A stretch of DNA of 64,000 nucleotides from Hyphomicrobium album. Lineage in GTDB: Bacteria > Pseudomonadota > Alphaproteobacteria > Rhizobiales > Hyphomicrobiaceae. The DNA is taken from the NCBI RefSeq assembly GCF_009708035.1, contig NZ_WMBQ01000002.1:930001-994000 (forward strand), given 5' to 3'. Within the stretch, counting starts at the first letter, position 1; the number at the start of each line of letters is the position of its first letter. Shown here in pieces: positions 38,241 through 50,707 of the stretch. A program made the translations under genes and the position numbers. The notes beneath the pieces are model-generated. The model saw only the letters and a program-made list of their open reading frames with translations, did not search any database and was not told where the DNA came from.

Positions 38241-38954
38241 CTAGCGAACGAGACGCACGGACTTGTCGACCGCGATCTCCTCGGTGCTCATGCGGCAGCT
38301 GTAGGCCAGGGCCTCGACGCCGGCGTCGTGCGCCGCTCGGAAGGCCTCGGCATAGCCGGGATCGAGATCGCCCGAGATCGAAAAGCTCTCGGCGTCGGCG
38401 CGCTGGATGAGATAAACCATAACGGCGCGATGACCCTGCGCCACCATTGCCGCGAGCTCGCGCAGGTGCTTGGCACCGCGCGTCGTCACGCTATCGGGAA
38501 ACTCGGCGCGGCCGGCGCGGCGCATGAGGTGGACGTTCTTGACCTCGACATAGCAGCGACCCTTGCGCGGGTCTTCAAGCAGAAGGTCGATGCGACTCGC
38601 CTCGCCGTACTTCACCTCGCGCCGCAGCGACTCGTATCCGCCAAGCTTCTTGATGCCCCCCGCGGTGATCGTTTCGCCGACGAGGCGGTTGGGGTGTAGC
38701 GGGTTGATGCCGACGAGCGTCGGTCCGCTGCCGAGGTCGGCCTCGACCATCTCCCAGGTATGCGGGTATTTGCGGTTGGCCGCCTCGCTGCGCGACAGCC
38801 ACACGACTGCGCCGGGCGCCGTCAGCCCGAGCATGGCGCCCGTGTTCGGGCAGGCGGCGGTGATCGTCTCGCCGCTGTCCAGCCGCACGTCGGCGAGGAA
38901 GCGCTTGTAGCGCTGGACCAGGCGGCCGCGGACGAGGGGGGAGGGGAATCGCAT
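38241..38954 (-). CDS. sfsA: Sugar fermentation stimulation protein SfsA
   Basis: This encodes 237 residues matching SfsA along its length: [88 protein letters not shown] and [16 protein letters not shown]. SfsA has an OB fold and a PD-(D/E)xK-like core and is a putative DNA-binding nuclease whose real job is uncertain. The start ATG at 38954 is 10 nt from a CTAG palindrome. Confidence 0.96.
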   Translation of the reverse strand: MRFPSPLVRGRLVQRYKRFLADVRLDSGETITAACPNTGAMLGLTAPGAVVWLSRSEAANRKYPHTWEMVEADLGSGPTLVGINPLHPNRLVGETITAGGIKKLGGYESLRREVKYGEASRIDLLLEDPRKGRCYVEVKNVHLMRRAGRAEFPDSVTTRGAKHLRELAAMVAQGHRAVMVYLIQRADAESFSISGDLDPGYAEAFRAAHDAGVEALAYSCRMSTEEIAVDKSVRLVR

Positions 38955-38963
38955 GCGGCGAGC

Positions 38964-39039
38964 CTAGTGTGATGATCGAGAAATTCGCAATCATGAGCGG
39001 CTAGGTGCCGAGCGAATTTCTCGATCTGAATCACACTAG
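38964..39039. repeat. CTAG-bounded bulged palindrome, element A
   Basis: 76 bp. Arm CTAGTGTGAT (38964-38973) and arm GATCGAGAAATTCGC (38974-38988) pair with GCGAATTTCTCGATC (39012-39026) and ATCACACTAG (39030-39039). The right side has a 3-nt bulge TGA (39027-39029) between the arms and there is a 23-nt loop. Both ends are CTAG. It is one of four such elements in the window, here immediately after sfsA's start side. Confidence 0.9.
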
Positions 39040-39052
39040 CAAGGGTACGATT

Positions 39053-39129
39053 CTAGTGTCCCTTATGATCCCGAAGTTCGCTCCAGCTCTAGCCACGAAC
39101 ACTGGCGAACTTCGGGATCGGGACACTAG
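39053..39129. repeat. CTAG-bounded bulged palindrome, element B
   Basis: 77 bp. CTAGTGTCCC (39053-39062), a 4-nt bulge TTAT (39063-39066) and GATCCCGAAGTTCGC (39067-39081) pair with GCGAACTTCGGGATC (39105-39119) and GGGACACTAG (39120-39129); loop 23 nt. Thirteen nt separate it from element A. Its bulge is on the left arm, so it faces element A in inverted orientation. Confidence 0.9.
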
Positions 39130-39170
39130 GTGCTAAGAAGCGCACTCGCTAGGACACACGGAGAGAGACG

Positions 39171-39911
39171 TTGAGCGGCGACATCGTCACGGCGGCGGTG
39201 CTGGTCATCGGCGACGAGATCCTTTCCGGCCGTACACCGGATCGGAACGTCAACTATATCGCCGCGCATTGCACGCGCGTGGGCATCCGCCTGCAAGAGG
39301 TGCGCGTCGTTGGCGATGCCGAAGCGGCGATCGTCGAAGCGGTCAACGCACTGCGTGAGCGCTACACGTATCTCTTCACCACCGGCGGTATCGGGCCGAC
39401 GCACGATGACATCACGGCTGATGCGATCGCCAAAGCGATGAGCGTTCCGATCGATCACGATCCACGCGCCGTCGAACTGCTGCACGCTTTCTTCGCGCGC
39501 CGCGGTATTGAAGCGACGCCCGCACGCATGCGGATGGCGCGCATTCCGCGCGGTGCCGAGCTCATTGCGAATACGGTTTCCGTGGCGCCCGGCTTCCTGA
39601 TCGGCAACGTCATCGTGCTCGCCGGCGTGCCCGATATCATGCAAGTGATGCTCGACGACGTGACCGCGAAATTGCGCACCGGCGCCAAAATGCTCACCGC
39701 GACGATCCAACTTTTTCGTCCCGAGGGAGACGTCGCCGATATTTTTGCCACCCATCAAAAAAAGTTTCCCGATGTTGCAATGGGAAGCTATCCGACGTTC
39801 GCCGAAGGTCGCGTCTCTACTCAACTCGTTCTGCGTTCAACAGATTCAGCGCTGCTCGCGCGTGCGAAAGATCAACTGAACGACGCGCTGCGCGCGCGCG
39901 GTTTATTGTGA
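39171..39911 (+). CDS. CinA-type molybdopterin-binding domain protein
   Basis: This encodes 246 residues from a TTG at 39171, chosen for the ribosome-binding site GGAGAGAGACG just before it. The domain has the MoCF-binding signature: AAVLVIGDEILSGRTPDRNV, the TTGGIGPTHDDITADAIAKAM loop, PGFLIGNVIVLAGVPDIM. It is the MoaB/CinA-N type that binds molybdopterin or hydrolyses ADP-ribose. It has no CinA C-terminal amidase domain. Cytosolic. A palindrome pair lies 41 nt upstream. Confidence 0.88.
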   Translation: MSGDIVTAAVLVIGDEILSGRTPDRNVNYIAAHCTRVGIRLQEVRVVGDAEAAIVEAVNALRERYTYLFTTGGIGPTHDDITADAIAKAMSVPIDHDPRAVELLHAFFARRGIEATPARMRMARIPRGAELIANTVSVAPGFLIGNVIVLAGVPDIMQVMLDDVTAKLRTGAKMLTATIQLFRPEGDVADIFATHQKKFPDVAMGSYPTFAEGRVSTQLVLRSTDSALLARAKDQLNDALRARGLL

Positions 39912-40077
39912 ATTTAGCGGCCATCCGTCGCAGCGGCGGCATCACGCAGTGATTTGCCGCGTTATCTCCTCTTCCTGCTGTTTCATGCGGATCGCTCCGG
40001 GGGGCGTCGGCGCGGAACTGATCGTTCTGCACCGGTGTTCTCGCGGTCGCTAAAAGAAACAATCATGGAGTTCTGTA

Positions 40078-41418
40078 ATGGCGTGTAACCGATCCACCTG
40101 GGCGAAGCGCGTTCGCCTGGCGTGCATCGCATCGATCGCGTCGGCGATCGGCGCGGTGGCCATTCCGGCAGCCCTTACGACAGCCGTTGAGGCCAAGACG
40201 CCGGGTAAGACCTATTGTTTCGTTGGCAAGTGCCATCGAGTTAAGACCATTGAAGAGACGCAGGCGCTGGTTGGCGTCGAGCAAGCCGTTGTCGCTTCGC
40301 ATTACGACGACTGCAGCAAGGACCGCTTCAATCCCTGCGGTCTCACTTCATCGGGCGAGCGTTTCCATCCGGATCGTCCTGACAACACTGCGAGCCCGGT
40401 CTTTCCGGACGGTACGCAGATCCTCGTTTGGAATCCGGACAACAAGCGCGCGCTCGTCGTGCGCGTAAACAACGCCGGACCCTACTGGGGCAATCGCACG
40501 CTCGACCTGTCGCGCGCCGCCGCCGAGAAGCTTGGCTTCGAGGGCGAAGGGGTCGCCAAGCTGAAGATGCAGGTCATCAAGGCGCCGGAAGTGGCCGAGA
40601 CGAAGTACGTCAAGAACCGCGAGTATGATCCGGTCCCTGGCGACATCGGCCAGTACGCGAGCCTCGGTGAGGCGCAGCGCGGCATGGCCGTGGTGCTCGC
40701 CTTCAAGGCAACGACCGGTTCGCCGTTCGCTCCGGTTACGACGGCCAACGCCTTCTCCGGTCAGAGCATCGGCTCCAACGATATGCTGGTCGCCGAGGCA
40801 CCGCAGTCGATGGGCCGCACGATGACCATTGCCTACACGCCGCCCAGCACCTCGCTGGCGTTCGGCGGGTTCCGCACGCAGAGCCATCCGGATGAGAACG
40901 CCAGCCTCGCGGGCACGCAGTCGAAGTGGGGCGAGGATCGCGTCACCGATGGCCCGGTGAGACTGTCGGCCGTTACCGAGACGTCCTCCGTGACGGAGAC
41001 ATCCTCCATTACGCAGGCGGCTCCTGACTCCACCGCTAAGGCGGCACCTGAGCCCCGAAATGCGCCGGAGCCGAGAAAGGCACCGGAAGCCGAGAAGGGC
41101 GCGAAGGCGAAGCTTGCCGCCGCCGCTTACGACGATGCCAAGCCGCGCAAGAAGAAGACGGCGCGGAGCGACGACGAGGACGATAAGTCCGAGAAGTCGG
41201 CCAAGTCGAAGAAGTCGACCAAGACGGCGAACAAGTCCGAGCGCCGCCGCTCGCGTCGCGACGTGGCGAGCTACGAAGAGCGTGGCAGCCGCAGCTACCG
41301 CGAGGAGAACCCGCGCGTCGCCTACTCGGAGCGTAGCTACGGTGGCGGTAACGGTTACAGCGAGGGCGGCAGCCGCAGCGCCGGCCAGACGATGTCGGAC
41401 AACCTCCGACCGCTGTAA
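40078..41418 (+). CDS. RlpA-like double-psi beta-barrel protein with a charged tail
   Basis: This encodes 446 residues. Signal peptide to about residue 40. The DPBB domain is near residues 70-170: ASHYDDCSKDRFNPCGLTSS, then FPDGTQILVWNPDNKRALVVRVNN, AGPYWGNRTLDLSRAAAEKLG. In RlpA-type lytic transglycosylases this loop reads RINDRGPF. Here the Asp is Asn and the next residue Ala, so lytic activity may be lost. After residue 280 the chain is Pro/Glu-, then Lys/Asp/Ser-rich and disordered (KSEKSAKSKKSTK). It would be periplasmic, binding glycan or septal partners. Confidence 0.8.
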   Translation: MACNRSTWAKRVRLACIASIASAIGAVAIPAALTTAVEAKTPGKTYCFVGKCHRVKTIEETQALVGVEQAVVASHYDDCSKDRFNPCGLTSSGERFHPDRPDNTASPVFPDGTQILVWNPDNKRALVVRVNNAGPYWGNRTLDLSRAAAEKLGFEGEGVAKLKMQVIKAPEVAETKYVKNREYDPVPGDIGQYASLGEAQRGMAVVLAFKATTGSPFAPVTTANAFSGQSIGSNDMLVAEAPQSMGRTMTIAYTPPSTSLAFGGFRTQSHPDENASLAGTQSKWGEDRVTDGPVRLSAVTETSSVTETSSITQAAPDSTAKAAPEPRNAPEPRKAPEAEKGAKAKLAAAAYDDAKPRKKKTARSDDEDDKSEKSAKSKKSTKTANKSERRRSRRDVASYEERGSRSYREENPRVAYSERSYGGGNGYSEGGSRSAGQTMSDNLRPL

Positions 41419-41433
41419 CGCGCGGCTAGACGT

Positions 41434-42048
41434 TCAACGCAACAGAGCGGCGGGAAGGCTGAAGGCCGACCCGCCGTCTTTGTATGCGAAGAACAGGTCG
41501 TATTCCGCCTCGAGGGTGTCGAGGAATTGCGCGACGAGGTCGAGCAGGGCGCCGAGCGGGAGGCGCCGGGCGACCAGGAAGTTTTCGCCAGCTACCAGCG
41601 GCGCCGTGTCGACGATTCCCGGCGCGTCCGCGGCGATCATCCCGCGGCTTCTCACATAGCCGACTAACCCGTTTCCGGCGTCGAAGTCGGCGGCGCTGAC
41701 GTCGGCGCATTCCTCCACGGCATCGAGCAGGATCAGCGTGCCGGCCAGGTACAGCCGCGCCATCATGGCGAAGCGATCCTCGTTGAGCCCGACCTCCACG
41801 GCCCACTCGCGACCCTTCAGGATGCGTGCGATCAGCGCCAACTCGAAGGTGCGGATGCGCTCGATCGCGGCGCGCTGGCCGGCGCGCAGATCGGCGATCC
41901 GCTCGGGGTCGCGCGGCGGCGCGCCCGGCCAGATGAACAGCACGCTGGTCAGGTCCTCGCCGGCGGCGAGCGCGGCATCCAGATGCTCGGCCAGCAGGTA
42001 GACGCTGGCCGGCGCATCGAGGCGTTTCATCATCGCGTCGTCAGTCAT
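41434..42048 (-). CDS. Hypothetical cytosolic protein
   Basis: This encodes 204 residues from the ATG at 42048 (MTDDAMMKRLDAPASVYLL), preceded by AAGG. It is mostly helical with no span or signal (LTSVLFIWPGAPPRDPERIA, LALIARILKGREWAVEVGL). The C-terminus ends LFFAYKDGGSAFSLPAALL. No family recognised. It follows the ImmA/IrrE-type gene on the same strand, with 51 nt between them. Confidence 0.55.
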   Translation of the reverse strand: MTDDAMMKRLDAPASVYLLAEHLDAALAAGEDLTSVLFIWPGAPPRDPERIADLRAGQRAAIERIRTFELALIARILKGREWAVEVGLNEDRFAMMARLYLAGTLILLDAVEECADVSAADFDAGNGLVGYVRSRGMIAADAPGIVDTAPLVAGENFLVARRLPLGALLDLVAQFLDTLEAEYDLFFAYKDGGSAFSLPAALLR

Positions 42049-42099
42049 TGTCGATGCCTTAGCTGCAGCCCGAGCGATCTTCGAAGTGTTGCGGGCCAA

Positions 42100-42906
42100 C
42101 TACCTGCCGAAGCGAGCGGCGCACATTTCTAAATATGGAACGATCTTCCCGTTCTCTACGGTCCACCCGCATTGGGTCATCATATGAAATTCATTCCAGT
42201 CGATTCGAAATAGACCCGCCAAACGTACTTGTTCGGGAGGTTCTCCGCGGACGGCCGCCAGATTTTTCCAAAGCCTCAGCTTCTCTGCCGCGCGCCCCGC
42301 CGCAAGGAAAGCAGTTACTTCGCCGGGGCATTTCTTCGCGGTTGGGAACTGTGCAAAGCGCAGTGCTGCCTCACGTTGTGGGACGCGACAACACTTAGCC
42401 AGCGCCGACGCCGTGAGACTGCCGCGTACGAGCTTTTCCGGCATTAGGAAAGCACGCGCGCCAACCGTGGCCTGGAGCTCGTGCGAGTCGTCATTGTGGT
42501 AAATTGCTAGCAAGTCGTCTTTGCAGCGGAAATCAAGCTTCGCGTTCCCGTCGACAACGAGAAAGCTTCGCACTTCGGGATGAAGTACGACGTGAAATAG
42601 TTCGTGCGACAGGATGAAGCGAGTCTCTGGATCGTCCGGCTGGTTAAGCCGTGATTCTCTAATCGTGATTTCAGGAGGTGAAGTCGTTGCCCAAGCTTCC
42701 TTGTTGTCCATGTGATCGTCACTACGTGGCGTAATCCGCAGCCCATGAAGTGGGCCTGGAAGTTTCGCCAAGCGCCACAAAGCGCGGATGACATCGAAGT
42801 CAGGGTCGTCATCTGAGACGCCAGCCCGAGCACGGAGCGAGGCCGCTAATTCCTCCAGATGACGAGCTGGGATCGGACGCCCAAGTCTGTCCTCACGATC
42901 GTCCAT
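42100..42906 (-). CDS. ImmA/IrrE-type zinc metallopeptidase
   Basis: This encodes 268 residues from the ATG at 42906 (GGAGAG upstream). The zinc motif FILSHELFHVVLHPE is present, with the later helix HELQATVGARAFLMP supplying the third ligand region. ImmA and IrrE cleave partner repressors to release mobile-element transfer or stress responses. No partner XRE-type repressor is next to it. Its base composition is visibly more AT-rich than both neighbours, which suggests transfer. Sitting between a hypothetical gene and nrdJ, it is an orphan. Confidence 0.88.
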   Translation of the reverse strand: MDDREDRLGRPIPARHLEELAASLRARAGVSDDDPDFDVIRALWRLAKLPGPLHGLRITPRSDDHMDNKEAWATTSPPEITIRESRLNQPDDPETRFILSHELFHVVLHPEVRSFLVVDGNAKLDFRCKDDLLAIYHNDDSHELQATVGARAFLMPEKLVRGSLTASALAKCCRVPQREAALRFAQFPTAKKCPGEVTAFLAAGRAAEKLRLWKNLAAVRGEPPEQVRLAGLFRIDWNEFHMMTQCGWTVENGKIVPYLEMCAARFGR

Positions 42907-42936
42907 TGTGGTTCTCTCCACTACAGCCGCGGGCTC

Positions 42937-46755
<3,819 letters not shown>

Positions 46756-47326
46756 AGAAGTAGTCCCCCGATGTGCATTGCGGGGCGCTAAGCGAGACTG
46801 GAAACGCCGTCTGTTTGTTGTCGGCTGCGTTAGGCGACGGGCACAATTCCGCCGTTGGCGGAAACGCCTTCCAGCGCCTTCGCCTGCCACCTACGCGATG
46901 TTTGGATTGGGTCGACGGACCCGATACTGAACGCGAACCTGAGAGCCACAGCGATGTCCCTTGCGGGACACTCGCGGCAACGTGGACCGCGCTCACTCAA
47001 AGTGGCCGATTCGACGTCCGACGCCAAAGAGTTTGTGTGTTGCGGGTCGCACCCATACTAGATGTAGATAGACACCCCAATAACTCCCGGGAAAAGCCGT
47101 GGATTTCATGTGGGGAGTTTTGTGCGTCGTGCCCGCTTTGCGCCCGGATTTCCGAGGGCTTGCGGGGATGGGAAAACGCATCTCGCCGCAACGGCCGACG
47201 ACAGCAGCCTATGTCGATTCCGTGGCAGCGGACTGTGGCGCATCTGCCGCGCTTCCGCGCCGAGGTGAGCGGATTGCCGTGCCCGGCGATATCGGCGATG
47301 CTGCGGGCGCGAAACAGCGGGCGGGA
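46756..47326. other. Long intergenic region between divergent nrdJ and NDUFA12 genes
   Basis: 571 nt. It holds the promoters of both genes. I find a 7-bp hairpin TTCCGCC-GTT-GGCGGAA (46847-46863), a small palindrome GGGTC/GACCC near 46913-46930, and a tentative NrdR-box pair near 47023-47070. An in-frame open stretch upstream of NDUFA12 (from 47099) exists but lacks family similarity. No riboswitch could be recognised. Confidence 0.45.
47023..47070 (-). promoter_or_regulatory. Tentative pair of NrdR boxes upstream of nrdJ
   Basis: One box, CTAGATGTAG at 47058-47067 (CTACATCTAG on the other strand), matches the inner NrdR-box pattern C-w-A-n-A-T-n-T-w-G. A weaker one, CAAAGAGTTTGTGT around 47025-47038, lies with its centre 32 bp away, the usual helical spacing of NrdR boxes. 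It is 270-315 nt from the nrdJ start. Low confidence. Confidence 0.3.
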
Positions 47327-47731
47327 ATGATGGGCTTTTTCAGCGAGATCTTCTGCTGGTGGGGCGGAAATACCTGGGGTACCCGCCTTACGATCTGGCG
47401 GCAGGGGCACCTCGTCGGGAAGGACGAGTTCGGCAACCGCTACTACGAGCAGAAGAAGGGCGTGGGGCCGCTCGGCAGGCCGCGCCGCTGGGTGACGTAC
47501 ACTGACTTCGCCGACGCCTCGAAGGTCCCGGCCGGCTGGCACGGCTGGCTGCACTACACGGCGGACACCCCGCCTTCGCAGCAGAACTATCTGCCGCGGC
47601 CCTGGCAACGGCCGCATCTGATGAATCAGACGGGGACGCCCGACGCGTACCGGCCGCCGGGGTCGATTCTCGGCCAGGGCGTGCGGTCCAAGGCGACCGG
47701 CGACTACAAGCCCTGGCGTCCAGAGGTGTGA
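47327..47731 (+). CDS. NDUFA12-type complex I accessory protein
   Basis: This encodes 134 residues. The family is clear: WGTRLTIWRQGHLVGKDEFGNRYYE, then GPLGRPRRWVTYTDFADASKVPAGWHGWLHY, of which I cite RRWVTYTDFADASKVPAGW, and a C-terminal KATGDYKPWRPE. NDUFA12 is an accessory subunit of respiratory complex I, present in mitochondria and alphaproteobacteria. It contacts the NADH-dehydrogenase arm. The gene is followed by the DUF2155 gene, as in other alphaproteobacteria. Confidence 0.93.
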   Translation: MMGFFSEIFCWWGGNTWGTRLTIWRQGHLVGKDEFGNRYYEQKKGVGPLGRPRRWVTYTDFADASKVPAGWHGWLHYTADTPPSQQNYLPRPWQRPHLMNQTGTPDAYRPPGSILGQGVRSKATGDYKPWRPEV

Positions 47732-47819
47732 CGCCTAGTCGGCCGCCACTCCCCAATTCGGCCCAACTCGCGGCCCAACGAGGCACGCGGCGCAGAGGTT
47801 CAGAGACATTGCAGTTCGA

Positions 47820-48335
47820 ATGACGAAGATGCGGACGAGTTGGCGCAAATCGCAGGCAGCCTCGGTCGGCGCCATCTTGGCACTCGGCTTGCTCGCGGCG
47901 AGCAGTGCGCGTGCCGATCGCATCGACAACGGCGTCGCCGTGTTCTCCGCGCTCGACAAGGTTACGGCCCGCACGTCGAAGTTCGAGGTGCCGCTCAACT
48001 CCACCGTCCAGTTCGGCGCGCTGAAGGTGACGCCGCGCGTCTGCTATTCGCGGCCACCCGAGGAGCAGCCGAAGACGACATCCTTCGTCGAGGTCGACGA
48101 GATACAGCTCGACGGACAGGAGAAGCGCATCTTCACCGGCTGGATGTTCGCTGAGAGCCCCGGCCTCAACGCAGTCGAGCATCCGGTCTTCGACGTTTGG
48201 CTGACCGACTGCGAGAAGCCGAAGGGCAGCATTGCGCAACATAGCGCCGAGGACCCCGCTGCCGCTGCGAGCGACGCGCCGGCACCGGCGCCCGAAGAAG
48301 ACCCCTTCGCGCAGCGCCGCCGCGTGCGTCGCTAA
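47820..48335 (+). CDS. Exported DUF2155 family protein
   Basis: This encodes 171 residues. Signal peptide SVGAILALGLLAASSARA. The DUF2155 core: VFSALDKVTARTSKFEVPLN, FGALKVTPRVCYSRPPEEQP, FVEVDEI and IFTGWMFAESPGLNAVEHPV, with a Cys pair (VCYSR and LTDCEKP) and an Ala/Pro/Asp-rich tail. Function unknown; conserved next to the NDUFA12 gene in alphaproteobacteria, which suggests an envelope role linked with respiration. An intrinsic terminator follows. Confidence 0.9.
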   Translation: MTKMRTSWRKSQAASVGAILALGLLAASSARADRIDNGVAVFSALDKVTARTSKFEVPLNSTVQFGALKVTPRVCYSRPPEEQPKTTSFVEVDEIQLDGQEKRIFTGWMFAESPGLNAVEHPVFDVWLTDCEKPKGSIAQHSAEDPAAAASDAPAPAPEEDPFAQRRRVRR

Positions 48336-48344
48336 ATAATCCAC

Positions 48345-48375
48345 AGCGCTCGTCGCGCTTGCTCGGGCGCTTTTT
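48345..48375 (+). terminator. Intrinsic terminator after the DUF2155 gene
   Basis: AGCGCTCG at 48345-48352 pairs (one G-U pair) with CGGGCGCT at 48364-48371 and is followed by TTTTTCTC. Position and U-run are typical of an intrinsic terminator for the NDUFA12-DUF2155 operon. Confidence 0.75.
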
Positions 48376-48512
48376 CTCTCAAGTTTTCAGCACATATTCG
48401 CGTCGCGCCTCACGCCGCGCTCACTGAGCCACCTTCGCAAGATGGAACGAATGCCCACGCGTGGCTATTCCAGAACCGTGATAACCAGAAAAAACGGTAT
48501 TGGAGGCTGCCA

Positions 48513-48923
48513 ATGTATCCCAGACTTCTCCTTGCTCTCAGCATGGCGCTTGCGGCAGGTGCGATGGCCACTCAGCCAACATGGGCCGAGACCAAAGTCG
48601 ACGCGGCGTTGATGAAGGTGCTCGATCCAGATGCCGACGGCACCGTTGATCTGGCGGAAGCCAAGGCAGCCGGCGCCGCAACATTCAAAAAGCTCGACCC
48701 CGACAACGACGGCACGCTCGACGCCAAGGAACTCGCGGGTCGCGTCACAGCGGACGAGCTCAAGGCGGCCGATCCCGACAACGACGGCACGCTCGATCTC
48801 AACGAATACAATGCGCTGATCGAGAAGCGCTTCAACGCTGCCAATCCGGACAACGACGGCACGCTCGACGAAGCGGAATTGAAGTCGCCGGCCGGGCAGT
48901 CGCTTCTACTGCTCATCCAGTAA
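48513..48923 (+). CDS. lanM: Lanmodulin homologue (lanthanide-binding EF-hand protein)
   Basis: This encodes 136 residues. A signal peptide (LLLALSMALAAGAMA) is followed by four EF-hand loops: residues 38-49 (DPDADGTVDLAE), 62-73 (DPDNDGTLDAKE), 87-98 (DPDNDGTLDLNE) and 111-122 (NPDNDGTLDEAE). Each has Pro at loop position 2 and the loops are only 24-25 residues apart, the two hallmarks of lanmodulin. Loop 4 begins with Asn, as in the Methylorubrum protein. Lanmodulin binds trivalent lanthanides very tightly in the periplasm and is linked to XoxF-type methanol oxidation; no xoxF is in this window. It precedes a second EF-hand protein. Confidence 0.93.
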   Translation: MYPRLLLALSMALAAGAMATQPTWAETKVDAALMKVLDPDADGTVDLAEAKAAGAATFKKLDPDNDGTLDAKELAGRVTADELKAADPDNDGTLDLNEYNALIEKRFNAANPDNDGTLDEAELKSPAGQSLLLLIQ

Positions 48924-49123
48924 CGTAGCTGTCACACGCTGAAATGCACGCGGCGAGCCTGCGCGGTCGGTTGAACGCCGACGGCGCGGCCCGCCGCAGG
49001 TGTTCGTTCGGCTCGACAGCGGACTAAGGACACGACAGCGGCAAAGGAACACCACCGTCGGCGTGGACGTTCAACTGCGCACACCGGCAAACGCTTGCCG
49101 GCCAATGATAAGGAGAACGTCCA

Positions 49124-49465
49124 ATGAAACGCATTTTGCTCGCTGGATTGCTGTCCAGCGCTGCGGCTTTCGGTGCTTATGCGCAGGCTGCCGATCAGGG
49201 CACGATGAAATTGTCGGCCGCTGAATGTGCGTCGCTGTGGAATCAGGCGAGCCCCGACGGCGGACCCATCACCAAACAGCAGGCCTCGGCCTACGTGACC
49301 GACTTCAAGGCCGCCAATCCCGACGGCGATACCACGATTGAGAAAGCCGAGTTCACCAAGGCCTGCAACAACGGCCTCGTGAAAAGCGGCGCTTCGTCGG
49401 GCGCCGGCACCGGTGAGGGGGGTACCGAAATGAAGTCTGATCAGCCGGCCCCCAAGAAGTATTAG
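49124..49465 (+). CDS. Exported EF-hand protein, possible lanmodulin companion
   Basis: This encodes 113 residues. Signal peptide ILLAGLLSSAAAFGAYA. One clear EF loop at residues 65-76 (NPDGDTTIEKAE), also with Pro at position 2, and one degenerate half loop near 42-50 (ASPDGGPITK). Two Cys (35 and 81) may bridge. The tail is Gly/Ser/Lys-rich. I recognise no named family. Its start has AAGGAGAAC upstream. Position right after lanM, 200 nt away, suggests joint use, but a promoter of its own is likely. Confidence 0.7.
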   Translation: MKRILLAGLLSSAAAFGAYAQAADQGTMKLSAAECASLWNQASPDGGPITKQQASAYVTDFKAANPDGDTTIEKAEFTKACNNGLVKSGASSGAGTGEGGTEMKSDQPAPKKY

Positions 49466-49481
49466 ATGAGGGTTGGTGGAG

Positions 49482-49510
49482 CGGGTGTCGAGCAGAATGC
49501 TCGGCGCCCG
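49482..49510. terminator. Bidirectional-type hairpin between the EF-hand gene and hemB
   Basis: Positions 49482-49493 pair with 49499-49510 (CGGGTGTCGAGC with GCTCGGCGCCCG) as a 12-bp stem with two G-U pairs and a 5-nt loop. It lies between the stops of the rightward EF-hand gene and the leftward hemB, so it could serve both. U-runs are absent. Confidence 0.5.
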
Positions 49511-49534
49511 TTCGCCTGACTGCACGTGGCCGGA

Positions 49535-50653
<1,119 letters not shown>

Positions 50654-50707
50654 TCACCGTAACCACCGGGTATTGCAAGAGGACCAAGTGCGCGGCACCG
50701 CGCGGCG

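Noticed and set aside
46756-47022. Cobalamin riboswitch upstream of the B12-dependent nrdJ
   Set aside because: I looked for the B12-box and the conserved core in the leader and could not find them. Hairpins there are simple. A covariance-model search would be decisive.
47099-47326. In-frame N-terminal extension of the NDUFA12 gene
   Set aside because: The extra 76 codons have no similarity to the family, whose normal start corresponds to the Met at 47327.
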